A stretch of 64,000 nucleotides of DNA, from positions 558,001 through 622,000 of the forward strand of contig NZ_CP085301.1 of NCBI RefSeq assembly GCF_020700235.1, written 5' to 3'. Positions 43,242-51,283 of this stretch are shown here, piece after piece. How positions within the stretch are numbered: position 1 is the first letter of the stretch; every line of letters begins with the position of its first letter. The notes under the pieces were generated by a model. It ran no database searches. It saw nothing but the letters and a program-made list of their open reading frames with translations, and had not been told where the DNA came from. The DNA is from Haladaptatus pallidirubidus (GTDB lineage: Archaea > Halobacteriota > Halobacteria > Halobacteriales > Haladaptataceae). A program made the position numbers and the translations under genes.

Positions 43242-44312
43242 ATGAGTACGCCGACTCCCGAGAGCTACGAACGGGGTAAGGGAATGGATGCCCACAACTC
43301 CGTGATGCGCGATATTCGCGCCCGGAAGGAGAAACACTACGACCCGCACGAACCGACGCGAGTGTGGCTGGACGAGGACAACACGCCGGACGGCGTCTAC
43401 CAAAGTTTGACCATCATCCTCAACACGGGTGGCTGTCGCTGGGCGCGGGCCGGTGGCTGTACGATGTGCGGCTACGTCGCCGAATCGGTCGAAGGCGGAA
43501 GCGTCGGCCACGAGGCGCTGATGGATCAGATCGAGGTCTGTCTCGACCACGAGCGCGAAAACGCGGACGAGAAGAGCGGTCTCATCAAAATCTACACCTC
43601 CGGTTCGTTTTTGGACGAGCGTGAAGTCGGTGCCGAAACCCGGCAGGCTATCGCCGAGACGTTTTCCGACCGCGACCGAATCGTGGTCGAGAGCTTGCCG
43701 GATTTCGTGGAGAAAGCAAAGTTGGAGGACTTCACCGACGTCGGTCTCGAAACCGACGTAGCAATCGGGTTGGAGACGGCGAACGACCGCGTTCGGAAAG
43801 ACTGCGTGAACAAGTACTTCGACTTCGAACAGTTCATCGAGGCAAGCGAACACGCCGAATCAGTCGGGGCGGGTATCAAGGCCTATCTGCTGATGAAACC
43901 GCCGTTCCTTTCTGAAGCCGACGCAGTGCAGGACATGAAGGAGTCGATTCGGAAATGCGCCGAGTACGCCCACACGGTGTCGATGAACCCGACGAACGTA
44001 CAGCGATACACGATGGTAGACGAACTCTACTTCCGAAACGGCTACCGGCCGCCGTGGCTCTGGAGCGTCTGCGAGGTGCTACAGGATACGGCTGACGTGC
44101 CCGCAATCGTCATCTCCGACCCCGTCGGCCACGGGTCGGACCGCGGCGCGCACAACTGCGGCGAATGCGACGACCTCGCCCAAAAGGCGATCAAGGACTT
44201 CGACCTCCGACAAGATCCCTCCGTGTTCGACGAAGTGACCTGCGAGTGCGAACACACGTGGGAAGCCGTCATGGAGCGTGAGAAGAGTTATAATCTCCCA
44301 CTGGCACGGTAG
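43242..44312 (+). CDS. raSEA: Archaeosine biosynthesis radical SAM protein RaSEA
   Basis: Radical SAM partner of ArcS in archaeosine (G+) synthesis at tRNA position 15: it cleaves the lysine-derived adduct that ArcS attaches to preQ0. The 356-residue protein has a Cys cluster GGCRWARAGGCTMCGY near residues 66-80 (C-x7-C-x2-C, the [4Fe-4S]/SAM site), TSGSFLD near 125, and further cysteines in HNCGECDDL near 305 and TCECEHTW near 340. Length and motifs fit TIGR01210. The ATG lies 16 nt after the VanZ gene; the ArcS gene is 1.3 kb away on the other strand, so they form a functional pair in one neighbourhood. Confidence 0.9.
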   Translation: MSTPTPESYERGKGMDAHNSVMRDIRARKEKHYDPHEPTRVWLDEDNTPDGVYQSLTIILNTGGCRWARAGGCTMCGYVAESVEGGSVGHEALMDQIEVCLDHERENADEKSGLIKIYTSGSFLDEREVGAETRQAIAETFSDRDRIVVESLPDFVEKAKLEDFTDVGLETDVAIGLETANDRVRKDCVNKYFDFEQFIEASEHAESVGAGIKAYLLMKPPFLSEADAVQDMKESIRKCAEYAHTVSMNPTNVQRYTMVDELYFRNGYRPPWLWSVCEVLQDTADVPAIVISDPVGHGSDRGAHNCGECDDLAQKAIKDFDLRQDPSVFDEVTCECEHTWEAVMEREKSYNLPLAR

Positions 44313-44409
44313 TCAGGCCGATCTTATTTCGGCTACGGCGCGGATAACAAAGTACGCGTCCAGCAACCGGTCAGGCGGGGTGAATGGACACAGCCGACTG
44401 TCCCGAGGG

Positions 44410-44532
44410 ATGACGGACGCACGGAGTCACTACGAGACGATTTTCTGTCCGAACGGCTGGGTCGAAATCCGGAATCCGGAGCGGGCAGACCAGTGGATTG
44501 CCATCGATACGCCGACCGAGGTACGACGATGA
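44410..44532 (+). CDS. Small conserved haloarchaeal protein, 40 aa
   Basis: Short acidic peptide MTDARSHYETIFCPNGWVEI..., with WVEIRNP and DQWIA recalling a recurrent haloarchaeal mini-protein, but I cannot name the family. The ATG at 44410 follows RaSEA by 97 nt. Its stop overlaps the next tiny gene by 4 nt (ATGA). Confidence 0.6.
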   Translation: MTDARSHYETIFCPNGWVEIRNPERADQWIAIDTPTEVRR

Positions 44533-44675
44533 CCGTCGCGGGGGAGATAGCAGTCGCTCCGGTGGCGGTTGCCGGACCGGTCGTCCTCTGGCCGCTTCTC
44601 TTGCTATTTATCGGCGGTCTGTTGATGAGCGCGATGTGGTCGCTCCTTCGCGGACGCCGTGGAAACAACAACTGA
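44529..44675 (+). CDS. Small membrane protein, 48 aa
   Basis: Starts in the ATGA overlap with the preceding 40-aa gene. One long hydrophobic stretch (VAVAGPVVLWPLLLLFIGGLLMSAMWSLL) followed by a positively charged tail RGRRGNNN, giving an N-out or single-span topology. No family recognised. The coupling suggests it acts with its neighbour. Confidence 0.6.
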   Translation: MTVAGEIAVAPVAVAGPVVLWPLLLLFIGGLLMSAMWSLLRGRRGNNN

Positions 44676-44746
44676 ACGATCGAGTCTCAGAAATCGCCGT
44701 CGGGGGAAGGGACACAAAGGAACCAAACGCCCGAAAAACGCTCCCG

Positions 44747-45550
44747 CTAGAGCTTTCGAGCCATCATCACTTCGTCAACGAATTCGTCGCCGACGAGATA
44801 GTGGTCTTTCCGAACCGCTTCGGTTTCCCAACTGAAATCTTCGAGGAGGTCGATTGCCGTCTCGTTCGTCCCGGGAAGGCTCTGGTACACTTTCTGGTAG
44901 CCGGCGTCGTTCGCCCACGCCATCGCGCGCTCCAGCAGTCGGCTGCCGATACCGTGTTTGCGGTACGGTTCGCGGACGCCCACGGTTAGTTCGGCGGTGT
45001 GGCGCAGTTTGTCGAGTTCCGGGGCGTCAAGGTGAACCCATCCCACGACTTCGCCTTCGTTCTCGCCGTCGGCGACGGTTGCGACGTAGAACATTCGCGA
45101 GCGCCGGTCGTTGTTGCGAAGCAGGGCACCTTCGTCGTCGATGTCCGCCGCGACTCGCTCAGCGGAAATCGACGCCCCTTCGTCGGCGACTTCACGAATC
45201 GCGGTTTCGATACCGCGGCGGTTGAACTGGTGGGCTTGTCGGATTCGGTACGAAAGCCCCTCGTCCTCGTACTCCTCCACGTCGTTGTCCAGTGCGAGGT
45301 GCAGTTCGCCTTCCTCTTCGGTGAGGTGACCCGCGTCCAACAGCGCGGAGACGTATTTCCGGAACTCCTCCGGTGGAATCCGAACCTGTGGCTCCGTCGT
45401 TCCGGACCGGGCCGGTTTCGACCCGGTCGGCGAGTCGATTCGGACTTGGTCGCGGAGTTCCTCGACGGAGACGGAACCGTTGCGTTCGACCTCGTCGTAG
45501 ATGCGTTGTTGAATCGCGTCGTCGAACTCGATGGTGGCGGGTACTCCCAT
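44747..45550 (-). CDS. GNAT-family acetyltransferase with N-terminal helix-turn-helix-like region
   Basis: A 267-residue protein. Residues about 1-90 contain short helices with EFDDAIQQRIYDEVERNGSVSVEELRDQVRID and FRKYVSALLDAGHLTEEEGE, resembling a winged helix. The C-terminal domain is a GNAT fold: VGWVHLDAPEL, TVGVREPYRKHGIGSRLLERAMAWANDAG (acetyl-CoA-binding R/Q-x2-G-x-G/A region near residue 205) and SLPGTNETAIDLLEDFSWE. The target is unknown. TATA-like gataaataa (about 45575-45583, minus strand) lies about 25-33 nt before the ATG at 45550, which supports this start over an upstream codon. Same strand as ArcS (ArcS stop 109 nt upstream). Confidence 0.85.
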   Translation of the reverse strand: MGVPATIEFDDAIQQRIYDEVERNGSVSVEELRDQVRIDSPTGSKPARSGTTEPQVRIPPEEFRKYVSALLDAGHLTEEEGELHLALDNDVEEYEDEGLSYRIRQAHQFNRRGIETAIREVADEGASISAERVAADIDDEGALLRNNDRRSRMFYVATVADGENEGEVVGWVHLDAPELDKLRHTAELTVGVREPYRKHGIGSRLLERAMAWANDAGYQKVYQSLPGTNETAIDLLEDFSWETEAVRKDHYLVGDEFVDEVMMARKL

Positions 45551-45658
45551 ACTGGAGTGTACCAACGCGGAGAAGGTTATTATTTATCGCCTAATTTCGA
45601 CCCGTGACCGACCGGCGCCCGGTTCGGATTTATATAGTTGGTAAGTCTCGGAACCCCG

Positions 45659-47410
45659 CTATTTCTCTTCAACGTGGCGCACGTCCGCCGAGACGCCGCG
45701 CGTCGATTCCACCATCTCCGGTCCGGACATCTCCGCGCGTCCGATGGCGAATGCCTTCGGCCCCTCGATGACGACTTCGTCGCCGACGCGAATGTCGTCG
45801 TCAGCGTCCACGATACCCGGCGCGAGGACGCTCCCGTGGGGCGCGAAGGCGTCGATTTCGATTCGTTTCACGGGCGCGTCGCTTTCGACCCACTGGCGCG
45901 CTCCGGCGAGCGTGAACGAGAGCGTGCCGTACTGGGGAACCATCGCCGCCAACTGTTTCCCGTCGTCGTCGTGAACCCGGAGTTTCGGGTAGCGACTCTC
46001 GATGTTGATCGACGAAAAGAGTTCGTCGCCCGCACCGTCACCGAACTGGTAGTCCGCGATTCCGCGAACCGTGTTGTGCTGGCGCTCGCGCTTGCCGTAC
46101 TTGAGTTCGCCCGAGAGGGTGCTAGCAAGGTTGGCGAGCGATTCCGTGCTCGTCGGATGCCCCTCTACGGTGTATTCGAACTCCACGTCGAGGGCCGCTT
46201 CGACTCGCTCGCAAACGTCGCGATAGCCCTCCTCAGGTACGTGCGCGATGACGCGGGGATACTCGTTTCGCTCCAGATACCGACGCAGAACCTCGGCCAC
46301 GAACTGCTTTTCGTCCTCGCTCCAACGACCCGTGACGACCGAATCGTAATGCTGAGCCGGATAGGTGAGTTCGAGTTCCTGCGGCACGACGCCAATTGGA
46401 CTGGTCATCGACACCTTGTGCGCGCGGAACTGGATGGCGTCGTGGTACTGGCCGTGACTCTGCGATTCGCTGTACGGCTTTTTCGCCGAACAGGGAAGCA
46501 GCACCAGCGGGTTGTCGAACCGACCTCGATAGCGCGTCGTCACGCGGTCGGCGAACCGGTGAATTTCGACTCGGCGCAGGGAGTCCGAGGTCGCGGCGGC
46601 GAGTTCCGTGTTCCGGAGAACCGGGGTTCGTTCTTCCACGTAGCTCCACTGCTGGTCGAACTCGCGAAACGCGGCGGTGAGCCACTGGTCGTGTCGGGCT
46701 TGCCCCTCGATGTAATCCCGAAGTCGTCCCGCACGGATTCGCTGGCGAACGATTGCCAACTCGGCCCGGAGCGCGTTCACGTTGTGATCAGCGCAGTCTT
46801 CGCGAGTAAACTCGTCCACCGGGCGCTGGCAGGCCGGGCAAGAACACGGGAGTTCTTGTAGGTCTTCCAGATGATACTCGCCTTCCGTCGTCAGGTATTT
46901 TCCTTGGGTTCCCTTGACCACGGCGCGGTCTGCGTCCACGAGGTCAACTCCAGCGTAGACCAGCGTGGCGACGTTCTTCGGCGTGGCGACGCCGGACAGA
47001 AAGAGCGCGCTATCCGAGGGAATCGCCTCGCGCGTTTCGAGAACTGCCTCTTTGAATCCCGCTCCGTGACCGACAACGCCCTGCGCACCCGAGAGAACGT
47101 AGGCGTCGGTGCCGTAATTCTCGGCTGTTTCGGGTGCGATTACGGCGGCGCTTGGGTAGTCCACGTCGGGATAGTCCACGGCGAACGATTCCATCACTTC
47201 CTCGTCGGTGCCGCGCGGGAATGCCCGGTGGGGCAGGACGGTCAGTTCCGATTCGTCGCCATCCGGCATTTCGCGCTCCTTGAACCAGAGGCTTCCCGCG
47301 TCGGAAACCACCTCGTCCGCGAGTCCGGGCGTGGTCACGGACTCGGCGAGGCGGAGTTCCCCGATGCGGGCCGCCCCATCCCGGTCGTGAACTTCGAAAT
47401 AGTCGGTCAT
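45659..47410 (-). CDS. arcS: Archaeosine synthase ArcS (TgtA2)
   Basis: Adds lysine to preQ0 at position 15 of tRNA; RaSEA then yields archaeosine. The 583-residue protein is a TGT paralogue with a CSCPAC...H zinc-site-like cluster near residue 186-205, without the TgtA nucleophile region, then the ArcS-specific motif PCSAKKPYSESQSH near residues 304-317 (PC-x3-KPY-x2-S-x2-H), and a C-terminal PUA domain (about 505-583, ending GRAEMSGPEMVESTRGVSADV). I start at ATG 47410 (MTDYFEVHDRDG). RaSEA and Pus10 are neighbours. Confidence 0.93.
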   Translation of the reverse strand: MTDYFEVHDRDGAARIGELRLAESVTTPGLADEVVSDAGSLWFKEREMPDGDESELTVLPHRAFPRGTDEEVMESFAVDYPDVDYPSAAVIAPETAENYGTDAYVLSGAQGVVGHGAGFKEAVLETREAIPSDSALFLSGVATPKNVATLVYAGVDLVDADRAVVKGTQGKYLTTEGEYHLEDLQELPCSCPACQRPVDEFTREDCADHNVNALRAELAIVRQRIRAGRLRDYIEGQARHDQWLTAAFREFDQQWSYVEERTPVLRNTELAAATSDSLRRVEIHRFADRVTTRYRGRFDNPLVLLPCSAKKPYSESQSHGQYHDAIQFRAHKVSMTSPIGVVPQELELTYPAQHYDSVVTGRWSEDEKQFVAEVLRRYLERNEYPRVIAHVPEEGYRDVCERVEAALDVEFEYTVEGHPTSTESLANLASTLSGELKYGKRERQHNTVRGIADYQFGDGAGDELFSSINIESRYPKLRVHDDDGKQLAAMVPQYGTLSFTLAGARQWVESDAPVKRIEIDAFAPHGSVLAPGIVDADDDIRVGDEVVIEGPKAFAIGRAEMSGPEMVESTRGVSADVRHVEEK

Positions 47411-47564
47411 ACCCGTGTTTCGGGGGAGCGGATTCAACTATCTTGCGTAACTCCGTGAGTGAGGAGAGTGTGCATTCGTAAAATTGTGAGAGAAATGAAT
47501 GTAGAAACAGCAGTAATATGTTTTTCTGATACCGATATCGGAACTAATTCTGTCGAGGAGATGA

Positions 47565-47693
47565 CCGCCAAGTGTTTTGCGCGGCTTGCCACTGGTTTCG
47601 GAGTGACGAATTTCCACCTCGAAATCGGCCATCCGACTTTGATCTGGATGGCGGGTCAGTGGCCCGCCTGTCCTGCGGTTGGGCGCGGGCGAC
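47565..47693 (+). repeat. Palindromic intergenic repeat, family 1, copy B (partial)
   Basis: Lies in the 380-bp gap between arcS and pus10. It aligns over about 130 bp with copy A (62297-62427), with identical spacing at the left (ccgccaag...ccact), a shared tttcgga and gcgggcgac end, and the same central hairpin. Here that hairpin is ggcgggtca-g-tggcccgcc (47650-47668, one G-T-type mismatch). Neither end shows a terminal repeat, so the copy may be truncated. No coding sequence was accepted in this gap. Confidence 0.7.
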
Positions 47694-47766
47694 GTGATTT
47701 GCGCCTCGCAACTTCCGTGACAGCAGTCCCGTCACTGCTAACTCACCACTCTCAAAAATGCAAATA

Positions 47767-47784
47767 CGGAAGTGGGAACTTCCG
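47767..47784 (-). terminator. Hairpin plus T-tract at the 3' end of pus10
   Basis: Read on the minus strand just after the pus10 stop: cggaagt-tccc-acttccg, a perfect 7-bp stem with a 4-nt loop, followed within 10 nt by gcatttttgag. This is a plausible intrinsic terminator for the minus-strand transcript. Confidence 0.6.
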
Positions 47785-47790
47785 AAGAAC

Positions 47791-49095
47791 CTATTCTCGC
47801 AGGTATTCGTCTTCGTCGAACGCTTCGTCCTCGCCCTCCACGGCAATCACGTCCAGTGCGGTCACTTCGGCACCGACGCCGAGCAGTCCGGCCAAACTCG
47901 GTTCCGTCCGCCCTCCGTCGCCGCTCACCAGTTCCTTGATGTAGAGTCCGCCTTCGCCGTGAATCTCGACTTGGCCGTGCGTTTCGTCGTCGAGGTGGCC
48001 GTCGATTTCATACACTTCTCGTACGCGGGTCAGATTTGCCCGACGGTGGTCAACCCGATTCGGCGTGTACTGTTCGACAGTCGCACCGCGCAGGTGTTCG
48101 ATTGCGTCGGCGAGTTCCACTTCGGTGACGGCGGCGTCGAACTTGACCTGTGCGCGGTAGGTTTTGCTCGCGTCGAGTTCCTTCACGCGTTCGACCATCT
48201 CGTGCGTGGCGAGAGTGAGACCCTCGACTTCGGCGTTTCCATCAGCGAACTCGTTGATTTCGGCTTCGAGCGCGGTCGTGTCGGGGGCGCGCTGTTTTGG
48301 TTTTTTAATTTCGATGACGAACGGGCGACCCGTCCCGAGCATGAGGGCGTCCACGTCCTCTCTGCCCGCGCCGTGAAAGAGGGCCTCGTCGCCGTCCATC
48401 GCGTCGAGAACCGGGGGTGTCGTCAACTCTTCCACGCTTTTGCTGTAGAGGTAGCCGTCGCCGCCGCAGTAGTCACAGGGTTCCTCGCCGCCGCCTTCGG
48501 CGAGTTGCTTGCCCGACCCGCCGCACTCCCGGCAGGGCCACTCGGTTTGTGGAATGTCGCGCTCCAGTTTTCGATAGCGTCCGAAAACGAAGGCAGGGTT
48601 GATCTGCACGTCCACGTCACCGCGTTCGAGGTTGAGGAGGGCGAGAACGTCGGGTCGCTCGAAATCGACTTCCGTGTCGGTCAGCGCGCCGACGCGCTTG
48701 CCGACCTCGCGGTTATACTCGGATTTAAACAATTCACCCGTGTCTTCGGGGAGATCGGCCAAATCGCGGAGCAGTGACTCGTTCTCCTCAATGAGCGGCG
48801 GGGTGCGCGTGCCAACTTGGTACGTCTCGAAGTCGATGCTGGAGAGAGTGTCTGCGACTTGCTCTGCGTATCTTTCGAAGTCGTTCGTGAGACCTTCACA
48901 GACCCAACACTCTTCGCCGGATTCCTCGAAATCCTCGAAATCCTCGTCGTCCTCCAGTGCGACCGTAATCCTGAGCGAGTGGCCGCGCTCCGCGTTCGAC
49001 AGGCCGAAACTCCGGTCTGCGAACTGGCGACCGAGGCAGGCGTCGCACACCGGCCCCTCGTCGATGACTCGCCGCGCCGCGGAAAGTACGTCCAT
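47791..49095 (-). CDS. pus10: tRNA pseudouridine synthase Pus10
   Basis: Makes pseudouridine 55 and, in archaea, 54 in the T-loop of tRNAs. The 434-residue protein has an N-terminal zinc/THUMP region (CDACLGRQF near residue 17 and ECWVCEG near 62), a CRECGGSG...CDYCGGDG zinc knuckle near 190-215, and the catalytic domain with the active-site Asp in GREDVDALMLGTGRPFVIEI near residue 247. YRAQVKFDAAVTEVELADAIEHLRGATVEQYTPNRVDHRR is the family C-terminal signature. Upstream lies a structured segment that may be a leader or ncRNA. TrmY, which methylates pseudouridine 54, is 3.2 kb away. Confidence 0.94.
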   Translation of the reverse strand: MDVLSAARRVIDEGPVCDACLGRQFADRSFGLSNAERGHSLRITVALEDDEDFEDFEESGEECWVCEGLTNDFERYAEQVADTLSSIDFETYQVGTRTPPLIEENESLLRDLADLPEDTGELFKSEYNREVGKRVGALTDTEVDFERPDVLALLNLERGDVDVQINPAFVFGRYRKLERDIPQTEWPCRECGGSGKQLAEGGGEEPCDYCGGDGYLYSKSVEELTTPPVLDAMDGDEALFHGAGREDVDALMLGTGRPFVIEIKKPKQRAPDTTALEAEINEFADGNAEVEGLTLATHEMVERVKELDASKTYRAQVKFDAAVTEVELADAIEHLRGATVEQYTPNRVDHRRANLTRVREVYEIDGHLDDETHGQVEIHGEGGLYIKELVSGDGGRTEPSLAGLLGVGAEVTALDVIAVEGEDEAFDEDEYLRE

Positions 49096-49109
49096 GTTGC
49101 TTCCGTGGG

Positions 49110-49383
49110 AGTCACGCGGTAAACCGGTTTCCGATTCCGGTGGCCTCCGATTCGGGAGCCATCTGACTTGGGCGTCTCGGTCGAACGGTCATTCGCAAGG
49201 AAAGCACCCGCATCGAGTGTCGCTTGGCTCGGCCCTCCATCGACCGAACCGATGCGGGTGTGGCGGTCTGTTCCTGTTTCGGACGGACAGGTGGACAGAC
49301 GACAGGTGCGGAAACAGACACCGGTTGTGATTGAGTGGTGGTGGTACATTCCCATGTTGTCTCTCGACAACCTGTTTCCGCAC
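49110..49383 (-). ncRNA. Candidate structured non-coding RNA or pus10 leader (novel)
   Basis: No coding frame is accepted here, but the segment is full of strong inverted repeats. Reading the minus strand from 49383: stem 1 gtgcggaaaca/tgtttccgcac (11 bp, 49373-49383 and 49306-49316) enclosing a hairpin gttgtc-gaga-gacaac (49356-49371); stem 2 gtctgt...cctgt / acagg...acagac (49287-49300 and 49266-49277); stem 3 cacccgcatcg/cgatgcgggtg (11 bp, 49250-49260 and 49205-49215) enclosing ggttcgg/ccgagcc; and weaker ggctcc/ggag-type pairs near 49140-49170. A TATA-like sequence (49403-49415) predicts a start about where stem 1 begins. It does not fit SRP, RNase P or tRNA patterns that I know. The strand is inferred from the TATA element. 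Confidence 0.5.
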
Positions 49384-49402
49384 TCGACTGTTCACACGCT
49401 GG

Positions 49403-49415
49403 TAACTTATAAATT
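49403..49415. promoter_or_regulatory. TATA-like element usable in both directions
   Basis: taacttataaatt reads as a TATA box on both strands. On the minus strand it would start a transcript near 49383, at the base of stem 1 of the structured segment; on the plus strand it would start one near 49436 for the gene at 49480. Confidence 0.5.
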
Positions 49416-49479
49416 ACTTCTAGGTACTTATACATCCCCCGACGGTACAGTGATACTCCCGCCACCCACTGTCGAAGGT

Positions 49480-49761
49480 ATGCGACGACACGCAGAGTGG
49501 ATGGCACACGCCGACGAGCGAATCGTAGAATTTCTCGCCGACTACGGCAACCACCAGCCGTCGCAGATTACCGACGGATTGGCTGAACTCGGCCCGGAGA
49601 TGGACTATCATCCAAAATACGTCGGGCGGCGCTGTCGCACCCTCGCGGCCTACGGCCTCTTGCGAAACCTCGGTAACGGACTCTACCAGATTACCGACGA
49701 GGGAAAATCGTATCTCGCGGGAGAATTGGATGCGAGCGAACTGACCCGCGACGACGAGTAA
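49480..49761 (+). CDS. Winged-helix repressor-like protein (PhiH1-repressor family)
   Basis: A 93-residue predicted DNA-binding protein: MRRHAEWMAHADERIVEFL, then ITDGLAELGPEMDYHPKYVGRRCRTLAAYGLLRNLGNGLYQITDEGKSYLAGEL. The HPKYVGRRCRTLAAYGLL helix and the short beta wing match haloarchaeal PhiH1-like repressors. The frame stays open upstream, but ATG 49480 opens the conserved sequence. Divergent from the pus10 side. Target genes unknown. Confidence 0.8.
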   Translation: MRRHAEWMAHADERIVEFLADYGNHQPSQITDGLAELGPEMDYHPKYVGRRCRTLAAYGLLRNLGNGLYQITDEGKSYLAGELDASELTRDDE

Positions 49762-50017
49762 GCTCAATCGAATGCGACGTATTCTGATAGTCACAAGTGC
49801 CGGAATAGTCACAATCGGCTACGGATACTGAATCCGTAAACATCTATCGATTTTGAAATTCATTAACCACAAGATTACGCGCGATGCGGCGATTTAAACA
49901 GCGGAGTCGACCAACGCCTGCAGACGATGGAATAGCGGGGTAACTTGTTTTCCACCGTTCTCGCGTTCGCTCTCCAAATCGAATCGTCTTTTCACCCTAC
50001 CTGCCAATACCTATCTA

Positions 50018-50848
50018 ATGTCGAATCGGTCGCTCGTCGTCGCTCTCGTCGCCGGAATCCTGCAAGGGATTTTCGAGTGGCTACCCATCTCAAGCGAAGG
50101 AAATCTCGTCCTTTTTCTCACCGCGACGGGCGAAAATCCGGCGTTTGCGGTGCAGTTCGCGCTGTTCCTTCACGTCGGAACCGCCCTCTCCGCGACGGTG
50201 TATTACCGCGACGACGTGACGAAAATAGTCCAATCCGTTCCGAACTGGCGACCGAGTTCCGCGTTCCACAGCGGCTCGGCCGAACAGTCCTTTCTCGCGG
50301 TTGCGACCCTCGTCTCCGGCGTCGTCGGCGTCGTCGTCTATCGAACCCTCGACGCGGTGGTGAGCGAACTCGCGGGCGGGATGTTTGTTGCGCTAATCGG
50401 CGTTTTGCTAGTCGGAACTGGTGCCCTGCTCAAAACCGCCGACGGGATGAAGTTGGGAAACCAACTCGGAATGCGCGAGTCGCCCACGCTCATCGACGCG
50501 GTACTCGTCGGAACACTACAGGGAGTCGCAATCTTACCCGGTGTTTCGCGCTCCGGTACGACCACGAGCGTGCTCCTGTTTCGGGGCTTTGACGGCGGGT
50601 CGGCATTCCGACTATCGTTTCTGCTCTCGATTCCCGCCGCGCTCGGCGCAGGGTCGCTGACGGTACTGAATTCCGGCGTTCCCGAAATCCAGCTATCCAC
50701 GGCGGCCACTGTGATTGGTGTCAGCGCCCTCGTCGGGTACCTCGCAATCGATGGCCTTCTTTGGGTGGTCGAACGAGTCGCCTTCTGGGTGGTCTGTGTC
50801 GCTCTCGGAGCACTGGCGGTGTTAGGTGGGTTTGTCGTCGTACTCTGA
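50018..50848 (+). CDS. uppP: Undecaprenyl-diphosphatase/UppP-like (BacA family) membrane phosphatase
   Basis: Dephosphorylates polyprenyl diphosphate carriers, recycling the lipid used for cell-surface glycan synthesis. The 276-residue protein has about eight helices. First motif: LQGIFEWLPISSEGN near residue 15-29, with the catalytic Glu and Ser; in bacteria this ends STGH, and here the His is Asn, as in other archaeal members. Second motif: GVSRSGTTTS near 176-185. The following glycosyltransferase supports a role in lipid-carrier or glycan metabolism. Confidence 0.88.
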   Translation: MSNRSLVVALVAGILQGIFEWLPISSEGNLVLFLTATGENPAFAVQFALFLHVGTALSATVYYRDDVTKIVQSVPNWRPSSAFHSGSAEQSFLAVATLVSGVVGVVVYRTLDAVVSELAGGMFVALIGVLLVGTGALLKTADGMKLGNQLGMRESPTLIDAVLVGTLQGVAILPGVSRSGTTTSVLLFRGFDGGSAFRLSFLLSIPAALGAGSLTVLNSGVPEIQLSTAATVIGVSALVGYLAIDGLLWVVERVAFWVVCVALGALAVLGGFVVVL

Positions 50849-51283
50849 TTTCTTGCGCGCGTTACCGCCGAACCTCGTAACGGGAGTTTCGAACCGGGGC
50901 ATTCGTGAGGCGATCGTACATGTCGATTCCGGGATTTCAGTGCCCGGAGACGCCGAAAAACCGGGGATACCCGCCAATTCATGACCGCAAGCTGCCACAA
51001 TTTTTATACTCAGTTCCGGAGTAGCGCCGTCTACAATCAGGTCTGGATTGGGTCAAAATTGAGTATTGAAGAGCGACTGCGTCACGGTAGCGTGTTAAAT
51101 GATACGAATACACGACGAACGAATCGGTAACCAGCGCATCGGCAACGAGCAACAGGAACACGACAGAATATCGAACAGAATTCATTCGGACCACTGTGTG
51201 CCGAGAGGGCACGTATCAAGCGTTACGAGTTGCGTGTTAGCGGAACCGAAGGGGCTATAAGCGTGCTAGAACAGTCTGATGAT
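50849..51283. other. Gene-free stretch between uppP and the glycosyltransferase
   Basis: No convincing gene. A minus-strand 68-codon frame (start near 51185, MNSVRYSVVFLLLVADALV) has one hydrophobic segment but no halophile-like composition, so I do not call it. The TATA box for the downstream gene is at 51254-51260. Confidence 0.4.
51254..51260 (+). promoter_or_regulatory. TATA box that decides the glycosyltransferase start
   Basis: gctataa at 51254-51260 lies 24-30 nt before the ATG at 51284, which implies a leaderless transcript and argues for this start over the upstream extension to 51230. Confidence 0.6.

Noticed and set aside
47459..47944. Plus-strand 161-codon frame between arcS and pus10
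   Set aside because: Non-acidic composition, overlaps pus10 on the opposite strand and crosses the family 1 repeat; no family likeness.
49110..49383. SRP RNA or RNase P RNA at the structured segment
   Set aside because: Conserved SRP helix 8 and RNase P consensus sequences are absent, so only a generic structured-RNA call is made.
50979..51212. Minus-strand 77-codon frame with hydrophobic N-terminus
   Set aside because: One hydrophobic stretch, but composition is not halophile-like and there is no supporting promoter or neighbour; treated as spacer.
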